Positions 1-5,065 of a DNA stretch of 5,065 nt are shown one piece after another (position 1 is the first letter of the stretch; each line of letters begins with the position of its first letter). The position numbers and the translations under genes were made by a program. The notes beneath the pieces are model-generated. The model saw only the letters and a program-made list of their open reading frames with translations, was not told where the DNA came from and ran no database searches. The DNA is from Clostridiales bacterium (GTDB lineage Bacteria; Bacillota; Clostridia; Christensenellales; Christensenellaceae), in contig QAKS01000018.1 of NCBI GenBank assembly GCA_003343685.1, positions 1 to 5,065 on the forward strand, in the 5' to 3' direction.

Positions 1-42
1 ATGCTTAAAACTTACGTAAAAAGTAAGAATGGAGGACAATCG
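1..42. other. AT-rich leader upstream of the packaging genes, no gene seen
   Basis: This stretch is clearly richer in A and T than the rest of the window. Stops lie in frame 2 (TAA 17-19) and frame 3 (TAA 6-8 and 24-26). Frame 1 is open from the first base, but its first 14 residues resemble nothing I know and the ATG at base 1 has no visible upstream context. A perfect 8-base palindrome, TTACGTAA, lies at 12-19, and GGAGG at 31-35 is a good ribosome binding site for GTG 43. It most likely separates these genes from an upstream gene outside the window. Confidence 0.5.
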
Positions 43-243
43 GTGGCATTAACGTGTATATCGGGTGGGAAGGAGTGCTGCGGGTGCATGAAATGTTTGG
101 AGGGAAAGCAAGTTGAAAAGGACGATAGCAAAGGAAGAGGAAATACTCGAATATTTGACCCAGCTGATGAGGGAGGGAGAGAGCAGCAGAGAGGCGCTGC
201 GGGCAGCCGAGCTGATTGGAAAGACGTATGCTCTGTTCGATAA
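43..243 (+). CDS. Short cysteine-rich ORF, possibly a truncated gene
   Basis: From GTG 43 this reads 66 residues. GGAGG at 31-35 lies 7 bases upstream, a good ribosome binding site. Residues 5-18 hold the pattern C-x4-G-K-E-C-C-G-C-x2-C, with cysteines at 5, 12, 13, 15 and 18. It resembles, from memory, the N-terminus of small Firmicute phage proteins with a CxxGGxECxGCxxC start, often followed by a rubredoxin-like metal-binding segment. After about residue 24 the sequence is simply the other frame of the terminase small-subunit gene and has no family character. It may therefore be a remnant whose 3' part was lost when the two genes were joined, or a real small overlapping gene. An earlier ATG at base 1 in the same frame has no supporting signal. 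Function is unknown; metal or redox binding by the cysteines is only a guess. Confidence 0.35.
   Translation: MALTCISGGKECCGCMKCLEGKQVEKDDSKGRGNTRIFDPADEGGREQQRGAAGSRADWKDVCSVR
99..104 (+). promoter_or_regulatory. Ribosome binding site that fixes a TTG start
   Basis: GGAGGG lies 8 bases before TTG 113. It is the only start signal for the small-subunit frame: that frame is closed by TGA at 89-91 and has no ATG, GTG or other TTG between the stop and 113. Confidence 0.65.
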
Positions 244-331
244 GGGAAAGGCGGATGGGGCGGAACAGGAGCTGACCGTCAGAATGGATTATGGCGACAA
301 CGATAACAGTGAGAGCGAACCGGGCGTTTAA
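113..331 (+). CDS. Terminase small subunit-like protein, short form
   Basis: This 72-residue protein starts at TTG. Residues 5-42 (IAKEEEILEYL, then LRAAELIGKTYALF) match the C-terminal half of small terminase subunits of Clostridia phages: an acidic helix with EEILEYLT, a basic/acidic turn, then a helix ending in A-x-E-L-x-G-K-x-Y-x-L-F. The charged tail includes a V-R-M-D-Y strand. In a full small subunit this region follows an N-terminal helix-turn-helix that recognises the packaging site and helps oligomerisation; no such domain is seen here, and the frame is closed just upstream. The gene overlaps the large-subunit gene by 41 bases, the expected order for a terminase pair. It could be a genuine HTH-less short form, which I believe occurs in related prophages, or the surviving C-terminal part of a broken gene. 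The match is by pattern only; the family call is moderate. Confidence 0.68.
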   Translation: MKRTIAKEEEILEYLTQLMREGESSREALRAAELIGKTYALFDKGKADGAEQELTVRMDYGDNDNSESEPGV

Positions 332-1520
332 GCCCGTGCATGGCAGCAGGGAACGCTATGTCGTGATCAAAGGAGGAGCGGGAAGCGGGAAAAGCTGTGA
401 TACGGCGCAGATGTATATTGTCAGGCTGATGATGGACAAGGGAAGAAACCTGCTTGCCATGAGAAAAAACAAAAACGCATGCATGGATTCCGTTTTTGCG
501 GAGTTGGAAAGTGCGATAGACAGAATGGGAGTCGGGGCATGGTGGAGGGTAAGCCGATCCGTACCTGAAATGCAGTGCATAAACGGCAACAGGATTGCAT
601 TCCGGGGGATGCATGGGCAAGCCCAGAGAGAGTCGATAAAATCGGTAACGTTCAGCAGCGGCAGTCTGACGGACATCTGGCTGGAAGAGGCTACGGAATT
701 TACAAAAGAGGACGTTGACATTCTGGACGACAGGCTGCGCGGAGAGCTGCCGGAAGGATTGTTTTACCAGATCAAGCTGACGTTTAACCCTGTTTCCGCA
801 AACCATTGGATTAAGAAGTACTTTTTCGACAGGGAGGACGACAACGTATATCTGCACCACTCCACGTATTTGGACAATCGGTTTATCGATCCGGCCTACA
901 GCAGAAGAATGGAGCGGCGGCGCGAGACAGATCCGGAGGGGTATAAAATCTATGCGCTGGGGGAATGGGGGGAGACGGGCGGACTGATCCTGAAAAACTG
1001 GAAAGCGAAAAGGGCGCCTTCAGACCCGGAGTTTTATGACAGGCTGTATATCGGGCAGGATTTTGGCTTTAATGATGCGGACGCAATTTTGACGCTGGAG
1101 ACGAAGGACGGAGACATCTACATTCTGGACGAAATCTATGAGAGGGAAAAGGACACGGCCGAGCTGATCGCCATTGCGGACAAGAGAAAGCTGCCGAAGT
1201 CGGTGGAGATGTATTGCGACAGCGCCGAGCCGGACAGGATACGGATGTGGAAAAAGGCGGGATACGGGGCGAGGGCCGTGGAAAAAGAAAGCGGCTGCGT
1301 AGGAGCGCAGATCGATTTTTTGAAGCAAAGGCGCATTTATGTAGACCCGCGGTGCAGGCATACGATCTGGGAGCTTTCCGCATGGCGCTGGAAAAAGGAC
1401 GGCATGACGGGAGAATATGAGGACGTGCCGCAGGATATGGACGATCATGCCATGGCGGCGCTGCGGTATGGAATCGAGGGAGAGAGAAAAAAGCGGCGGA
1501 TTGTAGGACTGCCGCTGTAA
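291..1520 (+). CDS. terL: Phage terminase large subunit, PBSX-type
   Basis: This 409-residue protein is the ATP-driven motor and nuclease that packages phage DNA into the procapsid through the portal. The N-terminal ATPase has Walker A GGAGSGKS at 28-35, Walker B TDIWLEEATEF at 127-137 with catalytic Glu at 132/133, and the coupling motif LTFNP at 163-167. The C-terminal RNase H-like nuclease shows three acidic sites: D257 in IGQDFGFND, D310 in YCDSAEP, and D384/D385 in DMDDHAMAALRY. Length and motif order fit the Terminase_3 family (PBSX/SPP1-like), and no key residue is missing. ATG 291 is the first start after the in-frame TGA at 273-275 and keeps the N-terminal strand before Walker A. It has no good SD site and lies inside the small-subunit gene, so translation probably depends on coupling. 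The next gene's SD overlaps its stop codon. Confidence 0.97.
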   Translation: MATTITVRANRAFKPVHGSRERYVVIKGGAGSGKSCDTAQMYIVRLMMDKGRNLLAMRKNKNACMDSVFAELESAIDRMGVGAWWRVSRSVPEMQCINGNRIAFRGMHGQAQRESIKSVTFSSGSLTDIWLEEATEFTKEDVDILDDRLRGELPEGLFYQIKLTFNPVSANHWIKKYFFDREDDNVYLHHSTYLDNRFIDPAYSRRMERRRETDPEGYKIYALGEWGETGGLILKNWKAKRAPSDPEFYDRLYIGQDFGFNDADAILTLETKDGDIYILDEIYEREKDTAELIAIADKRKLPKSVEMYCDSAEPDRIRMWKKAGYGARAVEKESGCVGAQIDFLKQRRIYVDPRCRHTIWELSAWRWKKDGMTGEYEDVPQDMDDHAMAALRYGIEGERKKRRIVGLPL

Positions 1521-1529
1521 GGAGGAACG

Positions 1530-2789
1530 ATGTTTTTTACGGAAAGAACGGTTACGGACGAGGACATAGGGGGCTATGTAGCGCGGCACATGAGCGACGA
1601 CCGCATATCCCGTGCTTATGACTGCTATTTGGGCAGGCGGCGGATCGACAAAGGAAGGATACCGGAGGGCAGGCCGGACAACCGGGTGAATACGAATCTG
1701 GCAAAATACATTACAGACACCGCGACAGGGTATTTTATGGGAATTCCGCCCGTATATAAATACAGCACGGCGATGGCGGAAAGACAGCTTACAGAGGTGT
1801 TTGACAGGAGCGACGAACAAGAGCTGGACTATCGCATCGCAGAGGATATGAGCATCTGCGGCGTGGGATATGATCTGGTATATCTTGATGAAAAGGGATT
1901 GGTTCGCATCGCAGCGGCAGACCCGAGAGGGGCGTTTCTTATATCGAAAAACGACGTGACGGAAACGCCGCTTGCCGGAGTACGCTATTGGACGCACCGC
2001 GGCAAAACGAGAGGAGAAATCTATTATCCCCATATGACGAAGCAGTTTGTACTGGAGGGAGGGAAAACCGTCGTCACGGGGGAGCTGGAGACGCCCTTTT
2101 CCGCGCCGAATTTACAGCAGTACCGCAACAACAGGTTTCTCAGGGGGGATTTTGAGCCTGTGATCGACAACATCGACATCTACAATCTGGTGCTTTCCGG
2201 CGCAACGGACGATTTACAGAGCATAGCCAATGCTTATCTGGTGCTGTCGGGCATGGAGAAGCCGGACGACGAGGCGCTGGAGGTTTTGCGAACGGAGAGG
2301 GTGATCGGGCTTCCGTCTGACGGCGGTGCGGAATATATCACCAAGAACCTGAACGACAGCGCCGTGGAGAATCATAAAAAGACGCTGCGGCAGGATATCA
2401 TGCAGGTGGCGGGGGTGCCGGATCTGACGGACGAAAGCTTTGCGGGAAATTCCAGCGGTGTAGCGCTGAATTACAAGCTGTGGGGGATTGATCAGCTTTT
2501 TCAGAAAAAATGCGCCGCTATGGACAGAGGGCTGTTTGACAGGATGAGGCGCATTGCAGAGGCGCTTTACGCCACGGGCGCGGGAGACATAGGAGAGATC
2601 GAAAAAGCGGTGTCCATAAGCTTTACGCGGAATATGCCAAGAGATCTGTCTGTTGATGTGGAGACGGCGGTAAAGCTGAACGGCATAGTCAGCAGCAGGA
2701 CGACATGGGAGATGCTTGAGCCGGTGACAGGCGTCTCCTGCACGGATGAGGAGGAAAGATCGTGTTACAGGATGAGAGAGTTGCCGTAA
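1530..2789 (+). CDS. Phage portal protein, SPP1 Gp6-like
   Basis: This 419-residue protein should form the dodecameric ring at one capsid vertex, through which terminase pumps DNA and to which the tail connector attaches. Family-typical segments appear in order: NTNLAKYITDTATGYFMGIP at 54-73, ADPRGAFLISKND at 130-142, DNIDIYNLVLSG at 213-224 running into a helical stretch to 241, VAGVPDLTDESF at 293-304, and NSSGVALNYKLWGIDQLF at 307-324, the most diagnostic portion of the SPP1 portal family (Phage_prot_Gp6). AAGGAGG at 1519-1525 overlaps the large-subunit stop and gives a strong start signal 4 bases before ATG 1530. The C-terminus after about residue 390 is short; many relatives end in a longer acidic extension. 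The last 28 bases overlap the next gene in another frame. Portal identity is secure; the exact subfamily is from memory. Confidence 0.96.
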   Translation: MFFTERTVTDEDIGGYVARHMSDDRISRAYDCYLGRRRIDKGRIPEGRPDNRVNTNLAKYITDTATGYFMGIPPVYKYSTAMAERQLTEVFDRSDEQELDYRIAEDMSICGVGYDLVYLDEKGLVRIAAADPRGAFLISKNDVTETPLAGVRYWTHRGKTRGEIYYPHMTKQFVLEGGKTVVTGELETPFSAPNLQQYRNNRFLRGDFEPVIDNIDIYNLVLSGATDDLQSIANAYLVLSGMEKPDDEALEVLRTERVIGLPSDGGAEYITKNLNDSAVENHKKTLRQDIMQVAGVPDLTDESFAGNSSGVALNYKLWGIDQLFQKKCAAMDRGLFDRMRRIAEALYATGAGDIGEIEKAVSISFTRNMPRDLSVDVETAVKLNGIVSSRTTWEMLEPVTGVSCTDEEERSCYRMRELP

Positions 2790-3037
2790 GAGGCGGGAGG
2801 CTTCTGCTTACGGTGCGGGGAGCGGAGAGGATAGATATGCTGGACGCGCCGTTAACCCTTGACGGAATGGCAGACAGACTGATCTATGAGAACTGCCCCG
2901 AGATGAAGGAGGCGGGCAGACTGCTGGTGGAAAGAGGGCTTGCGGCAGACTATTCGGACGTGTGCAGAATGCTGTCCGCAGGGGAGAAGATGAGGATTCT
3001 GCGGGCCGTGTTTCAAAAGGAGGCCAAGGCGGAGTGA
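2762..3037 (+). CDS. Small protein of unknown function after the portal
   Basis: This 91-residue protein starts at GTG 2762, with GGAGG at 2750-2754 spaced 7 bases before it inside the portal gene, so the 28-base overlap looks designed for coupled translation. The N-terminal third is basic and beta-like (residues 6-25, with RGGRLLLTVRG). The rest is predicted helical and amphipathic by eye, including LTLDGMADRLIYENCPEM, AGRLLVERGLAADYSDVCRM and AGEKMRILRAVFQ. There is no signal peptide, membrane segment, catalytic motif or recognised DNA-binding motif. I have an impression that similar short proteins follow portals in Clostridia prophages, but I cannot name a family. Its position suggests a head-assembly, portal-associated or connector role, which is inference only. 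The downstream gene starts at or within 6 bases of its stop. Confidence 0.78.
   Translation: MLQDERVAVRGGRLLLTVRGAERIDMLDAPLTLDGMADRLIYENCPEMKEAGRLLVERGLAADYSDVCRMLSAGEKMRILRAVFQKEAKAE
3015..3034 (+). promoter_or_regulatory. Two ribosome binding sites serving alternative starts
   Basis: AAAAGGAGG at 3015-3023 lies 10 bases before GTG 3034, while GGAG at 3031-3034 lies 8 bases before ATG 3043. Both starts are in the same frame and would differ by three residues. The GTG overlaps the preceding gene's TGA stop (GTGA, 3034-3037), a classic coupling arrangement. Confidence 0.55.
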
Positions 3038-3042
3038 ATGAA

Positions 3043-3708
3043 ATGAGCGGGGAAATTGTGAAGGAATTTCTGGCGGTGATGAAGGAGAGAGCAGCGGAGG
3101 AGAAAAAAGCGCCGGAAGAATCCGCGGAACAGAGGGATGTAAGCCCAGAGGAGGAGACGCAGATTTCAAAAAGGGAGCAGCATGAGGAGAAAGAGCCGGA
3201 CGCCGGCCTTACGGAGAAAAAGCAGATCGGGGAGCGGACGAGGGAGGGCGGCGAAAAAGCCCCCGACGCTCTCCAAGACGGACGAAACAGCGGCAAAGCG
3301 GAGAAGGCCGGCGCGGAAAGGCGCAGAGAAGAATCCGAACAGGCGGCTGCGGGAGGATTGCCGCCAAAAGCGGCGGAGCCGACAGCGGCCGGAAGCAAAA
3401 GAGCGGCGCACATAAGCGCCGACGAAACAGAACCGGCAAAGGAGACGGTGCGGACAGCAGAAAATGTGAAAACCGGAGAAGGGGTATGGGACGCATCGGA
3501 GGACAGAGCCGAGATTTCCACAGCCAAAGGAGTATGGGGCACATCGGGGGGCGGAGACGGGATTCCCACAGCGCCGGAAGGGATTCACACCGCTGCCGTG
3601 AATGTCAACATCACCATAGACGGCATGACGGTGCGGGAGGAGGCGGACATTGAGAGGATTGCCGGACAGCTGGCATCCAGAATAGAACAGGCGGCGTGCC
3701 TGTTTTAG
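3043..3708 (+). CDS. Charged, probably disordered head-module protein with C-terminal conserved-looking tail
   Basis: This protein has 221 residues from ATG 3043, or 224 from GTG 3034. The frame is open back to 2962, but the earlier codons overlap the preceding gene and lack a start signal. Residues 1-20 form a short acidic/basic helix (SGEIVKEFLAVMKERAAEE). Residues 20-146 are rich in Glu, Lys, Ala, Arg, Gly and Pro, with almost no large hydrophobics, as in intrinsically disordered protein. Residues 147-185 are 16-17 residue degenerate repeats beginning G-V-W, G-V-W and G-I-H. Residues 186-221 look folded: a VNVNITIDGMTV strand, then helix REEADIERIAGQLASRIEQA. This tail resembles, from memory, the C-terminus of some Firmicute phage tape-measure proteins. 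It sits where SPP1-type modules carry a Gp7/MuF minor head protein, but shows no MuF motif. An internal capsid, scaffold-accessory or ejected protein is possible; function is unknown. Confidence 0.8.
   Translation: MSGEIVKEFLAVMKERAAEEKKAPEESAEQRDVSPEEETQISKREQHEEKEPDAGLTEKKQIGERTREGGEKAPDALQDGRNSGKAEKAGAERRREESEQAAAGGLPPKAAEPTAAGSKRAAHISADETEPAKETVRTAENVKTGEGVWDASEDRAEISTAKGVWGTSGGGDGIPTAPEGIHTAAVNVNITIDGMTVREEADIERIAGQLASRIEQAACLF
3481..3597 (+). repeat. Degenerate in-frame tandem repeat, two full units and one partial
   Basis: Unit 1 (3481-3528) and unit 2 (3529-3579) align codon by codon for 16 codons, with about 35 of 48 bases identical by hand count. Unit 2 carries one extra codon at its end. 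A partial third unit starts at 3580 (G-I-H-T-A-A). Shared residues are G-V-W, a serine at position 6, I at 12, and T-A at 14-15. The pattern fits an old in-frame duplication inside the flexible region. Confidence 0.65.
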
Positions 3709-3731
3709 AAACAGCATGAGAGGAGAGAACT

Positions 3732-4223
3732 ATGGAAAAAGCAACGGGGCAGGAGACGAAAACGGAGACTGCTGCATTTGATGAACTGATTCTGGGCAAC
3801 AAGGACTACCAGGCGGAGCTGGACAGGAGAATTACGAAGGGCATCGAGACAGCGCGGGCGAACTGGGAGAAGCAGGCTTTGGCGCGCGAGCAGGAGGCTG
3901 TGCGCCTTTCCCAGATGACCGCGGAGGAAAAGGCGCGGGAGGAGCTGCAGAGGGAGCGGGAACGCGCCGACGGTCTGGAGCGGGAAAAGAACAGGATCAT
4001 GATGGGGCAGACGGCGATGAACGAATTGCAGAGACGGGGCTTGCCCGTCGGATTTTCCGGATACCTTACGGGGGAGACGGAGGACGCTACGCTGGGCAAT
4101 GTAGAGTCTTTCTGTGAATTGTTTGCAGAGGCGCTGGCTGCGGAGATGAAAAAGAGGGCGGTAGGCTACAGCCCTGTGTCGGGGACGTGCGACGACATGT
4201 TTTTAAAGGGCTTTAGCCGGTAA
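3732..4223 (+). CDS. Capsid scaffolding protein, DUF4355-like
   Basis: This 163-residue protein is likely the internal scaffold that guides coat-protein assembly into a procapsid and leaves before or during DNA packaging. Residues 15-24 (AFDELILGNK) and 26-40 (YQAELDRRITKGIET) match the usual start of the DUF4355 phage scaffold family. A long charged coiled coil follows to about residue 100, including MTAEEKAREELQRERERADG. The C-terminal part has the typical ELQRRGLPVGFSGYL, then GNVESFCELFAEALAAEMKK, then a short P-V-S-G tail that in scaffold proteins often contacts the coat. AGGAG at 3721-3725 is 6 bases before ATG 3732. Its place directly before the coat gene supports the role. No protease domain is fused to it. 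Confidence 0.9.
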   Translation: MEKATGQETKTETAAFDELILGNKDYQAELDRRITKGIETARANWEKQALAREQEAVRLSQMTAEEKAREELQRERERADGLEREKNRIMMGQTAMNELQRRGLPVGFSGYLTGETEDATLGNVESFCELFAEALAAEMKKRAVGYSPVSGTCDDMFLKGFSR

Positions 4224-4255
4224 GGATTTCAAAAGAGAAGCAAGGGAGAGAGAAT

Positions 4256-5065
4256 ATGATAAATTATGCGGAAAAATATGCGGGAGCGGTGGACGAACGG
4301 TTTAAGACGGCGGCGATTTCGGCAGGCTTTGTCAACAGCGACTATGATTTTGAAGGGGTGCAGACGGTAAAGGTATACAGCGTTCCGACAGCGCCTTTGA
4401 ACGACTATGTGATGAGCGGGACGTCACGCTATGGCACGCCGGACGAATTGCAGAATGATGTGCAGGTGATGACGATGACGCAGGACAGGTCGTTCACGTT
4501 TACCATTGACAGACGCAGCAATCTGGACACCATGGGAGCCATGGCGGCCGGAACGGCACTCGCAAGGCAGATGGACGAAGTGGTCATTCCGGAGGTGGAT
4601 GCCTATCGGTTTGCTAAAATGGCGCTCTCCGCCGGACATGTGGAGATGGGCGCAGTGACGGGGGAGACGGCTTATGAGGCGTTTCTTGACGCCAATTCCG
4701 CGCTCACCAACGCCAACGTGCCGCTGACCGGGCGCTGCGCCGCCGTTACGCCGGACTTCTACAAAAAGGTCAAGCTGGACAAAAGTTTTATTATGGCAGG
4801 AGACGTGGCGCAGGAGATGCGGAGGACAGGCCAGATCGGTATGGTGGACGGCGTGGCGCTGTATCTGACACCTAAGGCATATCTGCCGGACGGTGCGGAA
4901 TTTTTGATTGCCGTGCCCTGCGCTACCTGTGCGCCGGAAAAGCTGGAGGACTACAAGATACATGACAACCCGCCGGGCACCAACGGATGGCTGGTGGAGG
5001 GAAGAGTGCTTCACGACGCCTTTGTTTTCGACAGCAAAAAGGACGGTATTTACGTCCACATGGGC
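4256..5065 (+). CDS. Major capsid protein, 3' end outside the window
   Basis: The frame is open for 270 codons to the last base, with no stop, so the C-terminus is missing. The start MINYAEKYAGAVDERFKTAA is typical of coat proteins in Clostridia prophages. Further family-like segments are VKVYSVPTAPLNDY at 38-51, SGTSRYGTPDELQ at 54-66, FTFTIDRRSNLDT at 80-92, ALARQMDEVVIPEVDAYR at 101-118, and IHDNPPGTNGWLVEGRV at 235-251, then DAFVFDSKKDGIYVH at 254-268. In relatives I recall, this last segment lies close to the end, so only a few tens of residues are probably absent. It should be an HK97-fold shell subunit assembled on the preceding scaffold. AAGGGAG ending at 4248 lies 7 bases before ATG 4256. 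A CxxC pair occurs at 222-225 and another Cys at 161. The 32 bases separating it from the scaffold gene hold no promoter-like or terminator-like element. Confidence 0.94.
   Translation, partial: MINYAEKYAGAVDERFKTAAISAGFVNSDYDFEGVQTVKVYSVPTAPLNDYVMSGTSRYGTPDELQNDVQVMTMTQDRSFTFTIDRRSNLDTMGAMAAGTALARQMDEVVIPEVDAYRFAKMALSAGHVEMGAVTGETAYEAFLDANSALTNANVPLTGRCAAVTPDFYKKVKLDKSFIMAGDVAQEMRRTGQIGMVDGVALYLTPKAYLPDGAEFLIAVPCATCAPEKLEDYKIHDNPPGTNGWLVEGRVLHDAFVFDSKKDGIYVHMG

Noticed and set aside
11..27. CTTAC/GTAAG inverted repeat as a hairpin or terminator
   Set aside because: It is a 5-base-pair AT-rich stem with no following T-run, too weak to call.
279..860. Long antisense open frame opposite the large terminase gene
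   Set aside because: The opposite strand carries a complete terminase with all catalytic motifs. The antisense translation has no family character, and the frame is open because the coding strand is purine-rich.
1214..1420. Alternative-frame + strand ORF inside the terminase gene
   Set aside because: It is highly basic, without motifs or an independent SD, and is nested in the nuclease domain of the terminase.
1020..2033. 337-codon antisense frame across the terminase-portal junction
   Set aside because: It spans two well-supported sense genes, has no recognisable product and carries no start signal that outweighs them.
2750..2789. Programmed -1 frameshift joining portal to the 91-residue protein
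   Set aside because: No slippery heptamer of the usual form is in frame in the overlap, and a strong SD and GTG give the second gene its own start.
3182..3415. Alternative-frame + strand basic ORF inside the disordered protein gene
   Set aside because: Its Arg/Lys-rich composition is the frame-shifted reading of GA-rich codons, and no SD or known motif supports it.
2808..3717. Overlapping antisense frames opposite the unknown and disordered proteins
   Set aside because: They are Ser, Pro, Arg and Phe rich, as expected when reading the reverse of Glu, Lys, Gly and Arg codons, so they are compositional shadows.
4209..4218. GGCT-TT-AGCC inverted repeat at the end of the scaffold gene as a terminator
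   Set aside because: The stem is only 4 base pairs with a 2-base loop, lies inside the coding sequence and has no T-run after it.
4068..4671. Repeated 13-base string ACGGGGGAGACGG in the scaffold and capsid genes
   Set aside because: Both copies encode T-G-E-T in GA-rich coding sequence, so chance plus codon bias explains them.
4424..5059. 211-codon antisense frame opposite the capsid gene
   Set aside because: The sense strand encodes an unbroken major capsid protein. The antisense product is His/Arg-rich and unlike any family I know.

Overview
The window is one continuous stretch of a tailed-phage or prophage late operon, the DNA-packaging and head-assembly module, with every supported gene on the + strand. 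The host looks like a mid-GC Clostridia-type Firmicute, plausibly Lachnospiraceae. The reasons are purine-rich coding strands, near-perfect GGAGG Shine-Dalgarno (SD) sites, TTG and GTG starts, mixed AGA/AGG/CGG arginine codons, and packaging and capsid proteins of types I associate with prophages of gut Clostridia. There is no integrase, lysis or host gene, so a free phage cannot be told from a prophage.

Layout from left to right: (1) 1-42, an AT-rich leader with no gene. (2) 43-243, a doubtful short cysteine-rich ORF. (3) 113-331, a short terminase small-subunit-like protein starting at TTG. (4) 291-1520, the terminase large subunit, with ATPase and nuclease motifs complete. (5) 1530-2789, an SPP1 Gp6-like portal. 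(6) 2762-3037, a 91-residue protein of unknown function. (7) 3043-3708 (or from GTG 3034), a charged, low-complexity protein with a degenerate tandem repeat and a short folded-looking C-terminus. (8) 3732-4223, a DUF4355-like scaffold protein. (9) 4256-5065, the major capsid protein, open at the right edge of the window.

Together the genes give a DNA-packaging motor (small and large terminase docking on the portal) and a procapsid (portal, scaffold, coat). Genes overlap or lie within about 32 bases of each other. I see no internal promoter or terminator, so one long late transcript with translational coupling is the simplest reading.

The unusual part is between portal and scaffold. SPP1-type modules normally carry a Gp7/MuF-type minor head protein there. 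Here there are only the 91-residue unknown protein and the disordered protein, whose last 36 residues resemble the C-terminal end of some Firmicute tape-measure proteins. The left end is also odd: a cysteine-motif ORF and a terminase small subunit lacking a visible DNA-binding domain share the same bases in different frames.
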